A stretch of DNA of 34,006 nucleotides. Source: Streptomyces phyllanthi. Its GTDB lineage: Bacteria; Actinomycetota; Actinomycetes; Streptomycetales; Streptomycetaceae. The stretch is taken from assembly GCF_009377205.1 (NCBI RefSeq), contig NZ_VJZE01000047.1, forward strand, positions 1 to 34,006, in the 5' to 3' direction. Every line of letters starts with the position of its first letter. The stretch's first letter is position 1. The notes beneath the pieces are model-generated. The model was not told where the DNA came from and searched no databases. It saw only the letters and a list, made by a program, of their open reading frames with translations. Made by a program: the position numbers and the translations under genes. This document shows positions 1 to 7,467 of this stretch, one piece after another.

Positions 1-64
1 GGCGTAGGTCGAGGGGGCGGCGCATTTCGGAAACGGGTGTGATCGGGGAACGGCTGGAATCGAG

Positions 65-94
65 TTGTACGAGACGTCTCGTCTCGCCTAGGGT
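65..94 (+). promoter_or_regulatory. Promoter and palindromic operator of the glycosyltransferase gene
   Basis: A perfect 14-bp palindrome, ACGAGACGTCTCGT, lies at 69-82. It sits in the spacer of a plausible sigma70-type promoter: TTGTAC at 65-70, 18 bp, then TAGGGT at 89-94. The start codon is at 101, so the transcript could be leaderless or nearly so. Palindromes of this kind are typical TetR-family operators; the regulator is not visible and may lie left of the window. The promoter call is inference; the palindrome is directly seen. Confidence 0.5.
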
Positions 95-100
95 CGCGTC

Positions 101-1291
101 ATGACCACCTCCCACATCGCCATGTTCTCCATCGCCGCCCACGGCCACGTGAACCCCAGCCTCGAGGTGATCCGCGAGCTGGTCGCGCGCGGCCACCGGG
201 TCACGTACGCGATCCCGCCCGCGTTCGCCGAGAAGGTCGCCGAGACCGGCGCCGAGCCCAGGCTGTGGCACTCGACGCTGCCGTCCCCCGACGACGACCC
301 CGAGGCGTGGGGCACCACGCTGCTCGACAACGTGGAGCCGTTCCTGGACGACGCGATCCAGGCCCTGCCGCAGCTGATCGAGGCGTACGACGGCGACGAA
401 CCCGACCTCGTCCTGCACGACATCGCCTCGTATCCGGCCCGCGTCCTCGCTCACCGCTGGGGCGTCAGGGCGGTCTCGCTCTCGCCGAACCTCGTCGCCT
501 GGGACGGCTACGAGGAGGAGGTCGCCGAGCCGATGTGGGCCGAGCCGAGGAAGACCGAGCGCGGCAGGGCGTACTACGCACGCTTCCACGCCTGGCTGGA
601 GGAGAACGGGATCACGGAGCACCCCGACCCGTGGGTCGGCCGCCCCGCGCGCTCGATCGTCCTGATCCCGAAGGCCCTCCAGCCGCATGCCGACCGGGTC
701 GACGAGAAGGTGCACTCCTTCGTGGGCGCCTGCCAGGGCGACCGCGCGGCAGAGGGCGGCTGGCAGCGGCCGGAGAGCGCGGAGAAGGTCCTCCTCGTCT
801 CCCTCGGCTCGGCCTTCACCAAGCAGCCCGGCTTCTACCGCGAGTGCGTCAAGGCCTTCGGTGACCTGCCCGGCTGGCACATGGTGCTCCAGATCGGCAA
901 GCACGTGGATCCGGCGGAGCTCGGGCCGGTCCCGGGCAATGTCGAAGTGCGCGACCACGTACCGCAGTTGGCGATCCTGCGTCAGGCCGACGCGTTCATC
1001 ACGCACGCGGGCGCCGGCGGCAGCCAGGAGGGGCTCGCCACCGGCACGCCCATGGTCGCCGTACCGCAGGCCGTCGACCAGTTCGGCAACGCGGACATGC
1101 TCCAGGCGCTGGGTGTGGCCCGCCATGTGCCGATGGAGGAGGCGACCGCGGAGAAGCTGCGCGAGGCGGTCCTCACCCTCGTCGACGACCCCGATGCCGC
1201 GCGCAGGCTCAAGGAGATCCAGCGGGACACGGCGCAGGAGGGCGGCACCCGGCGCGCGGCCGATCTGATCGAGGCGGAACTGCGGGCGTGA
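101..1291 (+). CDS. Macrolide-type glycosyltransferase (GT1 family, OleD/Mgt-like)
   Basis: The 396-residue protein has the GT-B fold layout of family 1 glycosyltransferases that move a sugar from UDP-sugar to a hydroxyl of a macrolide or other small molecule. The N-terminal acceptor domain begins with [18 protein letters not shown]; His14 corresponds to the catalytic base of OleD. The C-terminal donor domain carries the [11 protein letters not shown] signature (about residues 300-310) followed by [17 protein letters not shown], the nucleotide-sugar binding motif ending in DQ. Length is normal for OleD and MgtA. ATG101 is chosen because the family begins a few residues before this HGHVNP motif; there is no clear ribosome binding site, which fits a leaderless transcript. 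The likely role is inactivation of macrolides or glycosylation of an endogenous metabolite. The substrate cannot be deduced. Confidence 0.9.
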   Translation: MTTSHIAMFSIAAHGHVNPSLEVIRELVARGHRVTYAIPPAFAEKVAETGAEPRLWHSTLPSPDDDPEAWGTTLLDNVEPFLDDAIQALPQLIEAYDGDEPDLVLHDIASYPARVLAHRWGVRAVSLSPNLVAWDGYEEEVAEPMWAEPRKTERGRAYYARFHAWLEENGITEHPDPWVGRPARSIVLIPKALQPHADRVDEKVHSFVGACQGDRAAEGGWQRPESAEKVLLVSLGSAFTKQPGFYRECVKAFGDLPGWHMVLQIGKHVDPAELGPVPGNVEVRDHVPQLAILRQADAFITHAGAGGSQEGLATGTPMVAVPQAVDQFGNADMLQALGVARHVPMEEATAEKLREAVLTLVDDPDAARRLKEIQRDTAQEGGTRRAADLIEAELRA

Positions 1292-1389
1292 GCGCGGGCA
1301 TGCGTGCGGGCGTGCGTGCGGGCAGGACTGAAGGCGCAACTGCGGGCACAACCGGCAAGCGGGATGGTTGCTCCCCAGTCGTGATGTCC

Positions 1390-1426
1390 TTGCGCATATT
1401 GGGTAACGGTCGGATATATCTATAAC
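1390..1426 (+). promoter_or_regulatory. Probable promoter of the CDP-alcohol phosphatidyltransferase gene
   Basis: This is the only AT-rich stretch in the 293-bp gap after the glycosyltransferase. TTGGGT at 1399-1404 and TATAAC at 1421-1426 are separated by 16 bp. TTGCGC at 1390-1395 with TATATC at 1415-1420 is an alternative with a longer spacer. Just downstream the element TAACGCTCG occurs twice (about 1423 and 1434), which might be an operator. The leader to ATG1585 would be about 150 nt. Confidence 0.4.
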
Positions 1427-1584
1427 GCTCGGATAACGCTCGCCTCGTGGTGTCATTCCATCGACCCCACTGAACAGTTCGACCGTTACCCCCTGTGAAA
1501 GGTTGCGCCAGGAACTTCTTGTACCTCGGGTGAACGGCTCCCAAGGTGGAGATGTACTCGATTCGTACGCCAGGAAGTTGAGCC

Positions 1585-2664
1585 ATGCGCCGAGACATAC
1601 CCGACCTCGCAGAGGTACGCCGGATCACGCAGAAGAAGCGCGACGCGTGGTGGACGGTGCTGCTCGTCGACCCGGTCGCCACGCCTCTCGTCAGGCTCAC
1701 CGCGAGACGGACGAGAATCACGCCGAACCAGCTGACCTGGGGTGCGTTCGTACTGGGTATCGCCTCGGCGGCCTGTTTCGCGCTCGGCGACTGGAAGTGG
1801 CTCGCCCTCGGCGGCCTCATCTACCACCTGAGCTTCGTCCTGGACTGCATGGACGGCAAGCTCGCCCGGCTCACCGGGCAGGGCTCCGTTTTCGGCGCCT
1901 GGCTCGACTTCGTCTTCGACCGTATCCGGGTCGCGCTGTGCGCGGTCGCGCTGATGGCCGGCCAGTACCAGCGCACCGGTGACGCGCTGTACATCTGGCT
2001 GGCCGCCGCCGTCATCGGCCTGGACACGCTGCGTTACATCAACTCACTGGAGATCTTCAAGATCCGCCACTCCATGCGCAAGCAGATCAAGGCCCGGCTG
2101 CGGGAGGCCCGCCGTGCCGAGAACGAGCGGGAACTCGCCTTCATGGAGGACCTGCTGCGCGAGAACCCCGAGGCCGATGTCGAGCAGGACCTGCGCGCGG
2201 CCTCCGAAGCGGCCACGCGGGCGGAGTCGGCCCAGGGGGCGTCGGTCCATGGGGTACCGAGTCAGGGGACGCCGGTCCATGGGGTGCCGGTCGATGGGGT
2301 GCCGGTCCAGGGGGTACCGGGCCAGGCGGAGTCGAGTGGTGAAGTGCCGGCGCAGACGGTGCCGCAGACCCAGGTCGTCGATCTGCACCAGGAGTTCCGC
2401 CGCCGCTTCCCCGCCTATCTGCGTGCCCGGTCCTTCCTGCTGCGCCACCGTGTCCGCCCTCATCTGATCAGTGGCGTCGAGTTCCAGATGGGCGTCTTCA
2501 TGATCGGCCCGTTCCTGGACGAGGTGATCGGGGCGACCATCGTCTCCGGCGCCCTTCTGCTCGTCTTCGAACTCGCCATCATCTACAAGCTGCTGCTGTC
2601 GACCCGCGACTTCACCCGCACCCTCGACGCCTTCGACCGCGAGAAGGTCACCAAGGCGGCCTGA
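1585..2664 (+). CDS. CDP-alcohol phosphatidyltransferase family membrane enzyme
   Basis: This 359-residue integral membrane protein carries the complete family signature D(x)2DG(x)2AR(x)8G(x)3D(x)3D: Asp87, Asp90-Gly91, Ala94-Arg95, Gly104, Asp108 and Asp112. These residues bind Mg2+ and CDP-alcohol in enzymes that join CDP-diacylglycerol or another CDP-alcohol to a small alcohol in lipid synthesis. Hydrophobic segments lie at about 50-86, 113-150 and near the C-terminus (about 300-340). Between them is a long polar cytoplasmic insert (about 165-270) rich in Arg and Glu. It includes seven pentapeptide repeats of the form G-V-P-V-(H/D/Q). The AGGAAG ribosome binding site at 1571 supports ATG1585. 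The substrate alcohol is unknown; the insert makes the protein longer than PgsA or PssA enzymes. Confidence 0.85.
   Translation: MRRDIPDLAEVRRITQKKRDAWWTVLLVDPVATPLVRLTARRTRITPNQLTWGAFVLGIASAACFALGDWKWLALGGLIYHLSFVLDCMDGKLARLTGQGSVFGAWLDFVFDRIRVALCAVALMAGQYQRTGDALYIWLAAAVIGLDTLRYINSLEIFKIRHSMRKQIKARLREARRAENERELAFMEDLLRENPEADVEQDLRAASEAATRAESAQGASVHGVPSQGTPVHGVPVDGVPVQGVPGQAESSGEVPAQTVPQTQVVDLHQEFRRRFPAYLRARSFLLRHRVRPHLISGVEFQMGVFMIGPFLDEVIGATIVSGALLLVFELAIIYKLLLSTRDFTRTLDAFDREKVTKAA
2221..2325 (+). repeat. 15-bp in-frame minisatellite inside the phosphatidyltransferase gene
   Basis: Seven consecutive 15-bp units run from 2221 to 2325. The consensus is close to GGGGTGCCGGTCCAK, encoding G-V-P-V-(H/D/Q); the first unit is the most divergent. 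Residues 213-247 of the enzyme are therefore a flexible pentapeptide repeat between transmembrane blocks. The unit is a multiple of three, so copy-number change would alter loop length without breaking the frame. Confidence 0.85.
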
Positions 2665-2675
2665 GCGTGGGAATG

Positions 2676-3479
2676 TCATCGGCGGTTGAGGAACGCTGAC
2701 AGCGCGACGGCTTGGATGGCCATGCTCTGCTTCCACGCGCTCTTGTCCTCTTCCGCGATCGTCCGCCAGAGCGCGGCGTTGGCCGCTGCGAACGCGGCTT
2801 TCGCTGCAGGGTCGGCCGCCTGCCAGGAGGGGAGGGAGCGCGCGAACGCGTCGGCTTCCTCGGCGGTGCCGCCGGCTTCCATGAGGCGGAGGATCATCAC
2901 AGCCGGGTCGATCCAGGCGGCGCCGCGGGTTGGCCACGCCCAGTCGATGATGTGGGCCCGCTGGTCGATGAGGATGTTGTCGGGAGCGAGATCGGTGTGC
3001 AGCAACGTGTCCCCGGCGAAAAGGCCGGCGGCGCCGGGTGGGGCGTAAGCGGCCCATCGCTGCTCGGCGGCCTTGATGTCGATGTCGGCCGGGGCGGTGA
3101 CGTCCTGGAGCTCGGCGATGGCTGTGGCGACGAGGGGGAGGTCGGGCGAGCCGGGCGTGTAGTCGGCTTGCCGTCCGGTGAGTGTCTCGTAACCGAGGAG
3201 GATCCAACCGTCCACCTCGATGTGCCAGTACAGCCGGGGGCAGGCGCGGGGCAGGTGCGGGTTGATCGCTGCCTCACGCTGTTGCGCCGGGGCCTGCGGA
3301 TGGCCGGCGGGGACGCCCTTGACGAAGACCGGGCCGTTGTCGGTATCCAGGAACGCGGCGATGCCGGAGTTCCTCCCGCCGTCGGCGGTCCGGGCGCTCT
3401 GGACGGAGCCGGTCTTGTCGGCGACCGCCTGGAGGACCTCGGCGGGCAGCTCCTGGAAGTGGCGGCGGGGCATGGACAC
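2676..3479 (-). CDS. Aminoglycoside phosphotransferase (APH)-fold kinase
   Basis: The 267-residue protein has the APH/choline-kinase fold. A short N-lobe contains FVKG (Lys54, likely the ATP-contacting lysine). The catalytic loop [14 protein letters not shown] has the Brenner motif H-x-D-x4-N (His161, Asp163, Asn168), and IIDW supplies the Mg2+ aspartate Asp179. Such proteins phosphorylate hydroxyls of antibiotics or of housekeeping small molecules. Members like this one in Streptomyces are seldom proven resistance genes, so no substrate is claimed. It is convergent with the phosphatidyltransferase gene, with only 11 bp between the stops. The GTG start at 3479 is preferred because GAGGA lies about 10 nt upstream; ATG3473 is an alternative. 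Confidence 0.8.
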   Translation of the reverse strand: MSMPRRHFQELPAEVLQAVADKTGSVQSARTADGGRNSGIAAFLDTDNGPVFVKGVPAGHPQAPAQQREAAINPHLPRACPRLYWHIEVDGWILLGYETLTGRQADYTPGSPDLPLVATAIAELQDVTAPADIDIKAAEQRWAAYAPPGAAGLFAGDTLLHTDLAPDNILIDQRAHIIDWAWPTRGAAWIDPAVMILRLMEAGGTAEEADAFARSLPSWQAADPAAKAAFAAANAALWRTIAEEDKSAWKQSMAIQAVALSAFLNRR

Positions 3480-3558
3480 GGGGGCCTGTTCCTCGGGTGG
3501 TTCGGGGACGGTGCTGCCCCGGCCAGCCTACGCAGCATCCGGCCGGGGCAGCGGCGAC

Positions 3559-3953
3559 CTCTCCGGGTACGACGATCAGGCCGACACCTCTGAATGGCTT
3601 GCGTATCAGCAGAGCACCGAGCGGCCAAGCGACTGGCTCACTCGCTGGCTCAACTCCCGGTCCGTCGCGGCGGTCGCCGCCCGCCGGGGCGACCGGGACC
3701 GCATGAGCCACTTCATCGACACAGCCCTCACCCGTGACGATGCCGGCGAGGCCGCCAACCTCAACTACTTGATCTCAACATCCACACCGTGTGGTCCCTG
3801 TTCCAGATCCGTCCCAACCTGCTGCGTTCGGGAGCGGCGGCCCGGGCCCTGCGCGATGGGCTCCCCGTGATGTTGGATAGCCGAGAGGTCTCGCTGCGCG
3901 GGCGCCGGGAGCTCGAAAACATCCGGTACGCGATCCGCCTCGCCGAGGCGTGA
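3559..3953 (+). pseudogene. Broken regulator gene remnant (C-terminal part of an XRE-type Streptomyces regulator)
   Basis: Two protein segments that belong together lie in different frames. Frame 1 reads [15 protein letters not shown] and continues to [11 protein letters not shown] at 3768. Frame 3 then reads [20 protein letters not shown] from 3771 and continues to VSLRGRRELENIRYAIRLAEA and a stop at 3951-3953. From memory, intact Streptomyces homologues have LNYWAYWVGE and further residues between these pieces, so an internal deletion with frame change at about 3768-3771 is the simplest explanation. The N-terminal helix-turn-helix domain is also absent. The remnant ends 13 bp before the HD phosphohydrolase gene, its usual neighbour as I recall it. 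The remnant is seen in sequence; the family identity is from memory. Confidence 0.6.
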
Positions 3954-3966
3954 GAGGAGTCCGACG

Positions 3967-4548
3967 GTGGCTGAAGACCTGTCCGCGGTGGCGAGGTTCC
4001 TGTACGAGGCGGGAACGCTGAAGCAGACCAGGCGCACCGGGTGGTGGATGGCCGGCGTACGCGACCCCGAGTCGGTCGCCGAGCACTCCTGGCGTACTGC
4101 CCTCATCGCGACGATCATCGCGAAGCTCGAGGGTGCCGATCCCGAGCGGGCGGCCTTCCTCGCGGTGTGGCACGACTCCCAGGAGACCCGGACCGGTGAC
4201 GTGAACTACATCGGGAAGAAGTACGCCACCGGGGCGGATCCACAGGCGGTCACCGCCGACCAGGTCGCCGGTATGCCCGAGATCCTGGCCTCGGCCGTAC
4301 GGGAACTCGTTGCCGAGTACGAGGCGAAGGAGTCCGCCGAGGCGATCTGCGCCCAGGACGCCGACAAGCTGGAATGCATGATCCAGGGCATCGAGTACAA
4401 GGCCCAGGGCTACGAGAATGCCCAGCGGTGGATCGACAACAGCCGCGGACGCCTCACCACCAAGAGCGCGAAGGAGCTCGCCGACGCGATCCTGGAGACC
4501 GGCTCCCTGGACTGGCTGCGCACAGCGCTCGGCGAGAAACAGAGCTGA
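3967..4548 (+). CDS. HD-domain phosphohydrolase (YfbR/HDDC2-like 5'-deoxynucleotidase type)
   Basis: The 193-residue protein is a single HD domain. Metal and catalytic residues in order are His40 in ESVAEHSW, His69-Asp70 in AVWHDSQETRTGD, Asp78 at the end of that motif, and Asp131/Asp133 in AQDADKLECM. This pattern matches the HD_3 subgroup that includes E. coli YfbR, which dephosphorylates deoxynucleoside 5'-monophosphates. Length matches the family. The GTG start at 3967 follows GAGAGGAG at 3952-3959, at good spacing. The gene lies directly behind the broken regulator gene and was probably cotranscribed with it, so its original control is likely lost. The exact substrate is inferred from family only. 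Confidence 0.8.
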   Translation: MAEDLSAVARFLYEAGTLKQTRRTGWWMAGVRDPESVAEHSWRTALIATIIAKLEGADPERAAFLAVWHDSQETRTGDVNYIGKKYATGADPQAVTADQVAGMPEILASAVRELVAEYEAKESAEAICAQDADKLECMIQGIEYKAQGYENAQRWIDNSRGRLTTKSAKELADAILETGSLDWLRTALGEKQS

Positions 4549-4739
4549 CAGCGACCGCGGCAGGCGCAGCGAGTGCCGAAGGCAACGCCATCTTCCGGCG
4601 GGTCGACCTCGACGTGTCCGCCACATAAGCCGACTGCTGAGGAGGCGCCCCGGCCGTCAGTGACCGCCCCCGTTGATGGCAAACCTGCATGTCAGAGACG
4701 CCTGACCTCAACAATCTGGGAGGTGAGGGGCCTCTGAGC

Positions 4740-4784
4740 TGGTGCCCCCGGCAGGGGGCGAACCTGCGACACCCGCTTTAGGAG
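4740..4784 (-). other. Decayed 3' half of tRNA-Arg(CCT), probable old attachment site
   Basis: Read on the minus strand, this 45-bp block begins in the anticodon loop CTCCTAAAG (anticodon CCT). It continues through the variable loop and T arm to a discriminator-CCA-like end (TGGT on the plus strand at 4740). The T loop is damaged, with GGGGGCGAA where ATTCGAA or GTTCGAA is expected. The 5' half of a tRNA is missing, so this is not a functional tRNA. Anticodon-loop-to-3'-end segments are classic att cores of actinomycete integrative elements. The identity with tRNA-Arg(CCT) is from memory. Confidence 0.6.
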
Positions 4785-5157
4785 TTCGAGCTTCCCTCGG
4801 CTTGGTCGGGGCTCGCCTCGTGAACCGGTGCCGTCCAGGGCTGCTGTGGGCCGCCGTCGTCCGGGGACGTTGATGTCAGCGTTGGATGTCACCGGAACAG
4901 CTCGGGCACCGGGCAAGCCTCCAGCGGCCCCTCCGGCTGGTCGGCCCAGCGCCACCAGACGTGCCGACCGGTACACCCCAGCAGTGTCTGGCAGGTCCGT
5001 CGGCCATCGTCCTCCCGCTTGACGAGGACGAAGCCGCGGTTGGAGCTCTCTCGGCTCACCTGATGCATCTGTGGTATGCGACAACTTCGCGTCTAATGTG
5101 ACACTCATCACAAGGATCATGACGCCGTGAGCGGCGTAATGGTGAGCTCGAGGAATT

Positions 5158-5175
5158 GACTGAACACGTTCAGTC
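5158..5175. promoter_or_regulatory. Inverted repeat, operator-like
   Basis: GACTGAA and TTCAGTC form a perfect 7-bp inverted repeat separated by CACG. It could be the binding site of a dimeric repressor controlling the small gene at 5437, about 260 bp downstream, but no promoter can be assigned with confidence. Confidence 0.25.
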
Positions 5176-5436
5176 GCTGAGCGGCCGTCTGGCGGCCTCT
5201 CTGGGGGCTGGAGGTCAAAAATGACCCCCGAACAAGAAGAGGTTCCGAAATAAGTATGCGCGTAAGTACGGCGATATTTATTGACGGAGCCCAGGGCACA
5301 CAAGAGGCCCCACATGGCGGCGAGTTGGCGCGCTACGCTCTACGCGCTGCTCCTCTTCCTCCGTAGCGTCCCGGCTGGCAGCCAGGTCGGCCGAAGCTCC
5401 CCGGTATCGGGGTGCCCAGAGAAGAGAGGGGCAGCG

Positions 5437-5565
5437 ATGAGGGATCGATCGTTCAAGAAGGCCGGCAGGAAGTGGCCTGACCCGGATCGTTGGCAAGTGA
5501 TCCTGTCGGCGCTCAGCCTTCTGGTGGCGGTCATTGCCCTCGCGGAGCAAGTAGGGCGGCGGTAA
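5437..5565 (+). CDS. Small single-pass membrane protein (42 residues), unknown function
   Basis: ATG5437 follows a GAGAAGAGAGGGG stretch (5420-5432) that can serve as ribosome binding site. The product has a basic N-terminus (MRDRSFKKAGRKW), a hydrophobic segment of about 17 residues (VILSALSLLVAVIALA, residues 21-36) and a short charged tail EQVGRR. It would sit in the membrane with the basic end inside. A perfect hairpin begins on the base after its stop codon, which supports a real transcription unit. It lies between the two decayed tRNA-Arg fragments, so it is probably cargo of an old integrative element. No family is recognised; an unusually small effector or phage-type peptide is possible but unproven. 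Confidence 0.5.
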   Translation: MRDRSFKKAGRKWPDPDRWQVILSALSLLVAVIALAEQVGRR

Positions 5566-5592
5566 GCCTGGCCGTATGTTGCACGGCCAGGC
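5566..5592 (+). terminator. Hairpin directly after the small membrane-protein gene
   Basis: GCCTGGCCGT (5566-5575) and ACGGCCAGGC (5583-5592) form a perfect 10-bp stem with a 7-nt loop, starting on the base after the stop codon. There is no U tract, as is usual for Streptomyces terminators. Confidence 0.7.
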
Positions 5593-5615
5593 TCACCTAC
5601 TGCTCCGCGGGCGCT

Positions 5616-5645
5616 GGCCCAGCCTGGTTGCCCCCAGGCTGGGCC
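5616..5645. terminator. Second hairpin in tandem
   Basis: GGCCCAGCCTGG (5616-5627) pairs perfectly with CCAGGCTGGGCC (5634-5645) around a 6-nt loop. Together with the hairpin 23 bp upstream it makes a tandem terminator. Its symmetry allows it to act on either strand. Confidence 0.65.
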
Positions 5646-6242
5646 ATGTCACGGAGCCGACCTGAGTGACTCATCGCGTGGTCCGCAAAGTCAAGCTGGG
5701 CTTGAAGTTGAACTACAACCTGATGCACAGCCCAAGCTACACGGGAACAGTACGGTCGTGAGGCTGAGCGCAGGCAAGCAAACAGACCGATGGGTGCTCG
5801 GACGCTCGATAGCGAGAGGGCCCCTCCGGCAGGGTTCGAACTTGCGACGCCCGCTTTAGGAGAGAGGCTGGGACGCCTTTCCGGTGCCCTGCGGCCTTGC
5901 TGCCGGGACTAGCGGCCACGGGTGCGCCGCTAAGCACCCGTGGTGACCGTGGCTGACCCTTGCATCTGGCACGGCTGTGGCACGACGACCCCTTCGCCAA
6001 GAACTTTCGGCGGGAGGTCATCGGGGTCTGTTGAGCTGGTCAGTCGGCCAATGGCTGTTGGCGGTCGCCTGCGGTCACGGCGGTTGCTGCACTCCGCTGC
6101 TGTACCGCCGTACCCATTGCACCCGATGCGACCTGGTCGTACTCGGCTTCTGCCCTGAGGGTCGGTACGTGATCTGAGGTTGGGCGGGGTGTTGCTCCCC
6201 TGCGTCTCAAGGGTCGGAGTGGGCCGGATACCGTTCCCCGAC
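5646..6242. other. Non-coding stretch with att-type debris
   Basis: No gene is supported here. It holds the second decayed tRNA-Arg fragment (5821-5863), a segment ATCTGGCACGGCTGTGGCAC (from about 5963) whose diverged copies recur near 8304 and 14022, and the segment GGTTGCTGCACTCCGCTGCT near 6081 that recurs near 6825. These shared pieces suggest successive insertions by related elements. Confidence 0.45.
5821..5863 (-). other. Second decayed 3' half of tRNA-Arg(CCT), probable attachment site
   Basis: The plus strand reads GGCAGGGTTCGAACTTGCGA and then CGCCCGCTTTAGGAGA. On the minus strand this is the anticodon arm (CCT anticodon) followed by an intact GTTCGAA T-loop block, again without a 5' half. 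It is the same orientation as the copy at 4740-4784, and the two define a 1.08-kb segment. Its acceptor end is altered (CCCCTCC rather than GCCCCC). It probably marks the other end of a decayed integrated element. Confidence 0.6.
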
Positions 6243-6473
6243 ATGAAGATCGCGATCTGGTCCTTCCTTGCCCTGTTCCTCATCGTCTGTGCCATCGGCG
6301 GCTTGCTCAGCGCCGTAAATGGACAAGATGCCCCAAGCACCATCCGTGGCCTGGTCATCAGTGCCTTGTTCTCGCGGGGGGCCTGGGGCAGTTGGAAGAG
6401 GGCATCTCGCCCCCGGACCCCGGGAATTGCCCGCATGGAAGAACTGCACCTGAGACCTTGGCGGCGACGATGA
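6243..6473 (+). CDS. Possible small membrane protein (76 residues), unknown
   Basis: ATG6243 opens a frame with a hydrophobic N-terminus (IWSFLALFLIVCAIGGLLSA, residues 5-24) that looks like a signal anchor. A basic tail follows. The stop overlaps the next start by ATGA (6470-6473), which favours a coupled pair. No ribosome binding site is obvious and no family is recognised; codon third positions are less GC-biased than in core genes. It could be accessory cargo or a degraded gene. Confidence 0.3.
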   Translation: MKIAIWSFLALFLIVCAIGGLLSAVNGQDAPSTIRGLVISALFSRGAWGSWKRASRPRTPGIARMEELHLRPWRRR

Positions 6474-6673
6474 CCCTGCCGCCCGACACCGCCCTGACAC
6501 CTCCCGACAGTCACGTGACGTACGTCGCTGAACGTGGACACTGGAAGCGCGAAGACTATGTCTTCTTGCCCTGGGTCTTGCCTGGGATCTTGGGTGAGCT
6601 GCGTTTTCGCCGGTCCGGGTGGTATTCCCCGACGCCTGAGTGGTCGTCATTGGTCGTTGTCGGCCACTGCTGA
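6470..6673 (+). CDS. Possible small protein (67 residues), unknown
   Basis: This frame starts at an ATG that overlaps the previous stop (ATGA). The product is Pro- and Trp-rich with no clear transmembrane segment (for example YVFLPWVLPGILGELRF). No family is recognised. The only support is translational coupling and the absence of a better frame. Confidence 0.25.
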   Translation: MTLPPDTALTPPDSHVTYVAERGHWKREDYVFLPWVLPGILGELRFRRSGWYSPTPEWSSLVVVGHC

Positions 6674-6874
6674 GCGACATCGGACGGCCGGGACGGCCCA
6701 AAAATCCGGGCCGCCTCATGCCGTGACCTTCTGATCCGTAGCTCTGCAGAGATCGGTCATTGAAGGTCATACAGGCTGCGGGAGAACCCGTGAGGGCCGG
6801 TGCGGGGCGCTGCCGGTTGCTGGGGTTGCTGTACCTCGCTGCTGTACAGCAGGATCCGGACCGGGGGTGACGGC

Positions 6875-7240
6875 ATGGAGCGAGAGCAACTCGAACAGCT
6901 ACTGGGCGGTGGAGACGACACGTCGTTGGCCGCTCTGTCTGCTCTCCGCACCGGCGCTTCTTACGTTGTCTGGGACGGAACGACGTCAGCCGAGTCGCTC
7001 GCGACGGTCTACGGGCGCCGACTCCGTCATACCCTTCGGAGGGGCATCGAGACCTCCGGCTTGGCGCGGGCCGTGCAACGCCTCGACCTACACGGCCGAC
7101 CGGTTCGACTGGGCCAGATCAGGACCGCCGACAGATCGTGGGTCTTCATGCTGTTTCTCGACGAGGACGGCAGCACGCTGGTGGCGTGCACCGGCGTTCG
7201 GCAGACCCAACCGGGCTCGCCACGACCAGACACCTGCTGA
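6875..7240 (+). CDS. Hypothetical protein (121 residues)
   Basis: ATG6875 is preceded by CCGGGGGTGA, a weak ribosome binding site. The N-terminal half is acidic and helical (MEREQLEQLLGG). The C-terminal half reads as a small beta-rich domain, with RLGQIRTADRSWVFMLFLD then STLVACTGVRQ, resembling an Ntf2-like or SUKH-size fold only in general appearance. No motif allows a function call. It sits downstream of the repeated segment GGTTGCTGTACCTCGCTGCT (6825-6844) and 227 bp before the DUF6000 gene, within the accessory region. Confidence 0.45.
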   Translation: MEREQLEQLLGGGDDTSLAALSALRTGASYVVWDGTTSAESLATVYGRRLRHTLRRGIETSGLARAVQRLDLHGRPVRLGQIRTADRSWVFMLFLDEDGSTLVACTGVRQTQPGSPRPDTC

Positions 7241-7467
7241 AGCTCTGCATCACCAACCGCTTTCCAACTGTGTTGGTGGGGTGGTGGGCTGTATGCAGGG
7301 GCGTTCACCTGGGTTCATGGGCGGCTGGCTGTCGACGCGGGGACGGCTTCGGGTCTCGCCCGAACGGCAGTGAACGTGGCTGAATGAGACGGATGGACAC
7401 GCGGGGCTGAGGCGCCCAACCGGCCGGATTGCTGGTCTGACGGCTTCGTCCGTACGAGGATGCTGCC

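Larger units (their letters stand above)
4549..5436. other. Gene-poor stretch with mobile-element debris
   Basis: I see no convincing gene in these 888 bases. The stretch contains a decayed tRNA-Arg 3' half at 4740-4784, the phrase GTTGATGTCAGCGTTGGATGTC near 4870 (a diverged form recurs near 9125), a dyad GACTGAA-CACG-TTCAGTC at 5158-5175, and a short AT-rich patch at about 5215-5285. A weak frame ending at 5101 has no family I recognise. The pattern suggests eroded ends of integrated elements. Confidence 0.5.

Noticed and set aside
2686..2700. Terminator between the convergent phosphatidyltransferase and kinase genes
   Set aside because: Only 11 bp separate the stops and I found no stable hairpin there.
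2712..3593. Plus-strand open frame opposite the APH kinase
   Set aside because: Gly/Asp/Val-rich shadow sequence; the minus-strand kinase has its catalytic motifs.
4740..4784. Functional tRNA gene
   Set aside because: Only a 3' half is present, the T loop is mutated, and the D arm and acceptor 5' strand are missing. The same holds for 5821-5863.
4886..5101. Plus-strand frame ending LMHLWYATTSRLM
   Set aside because: No start signal and no recognisable family. It may be a relic but cannot be supported.
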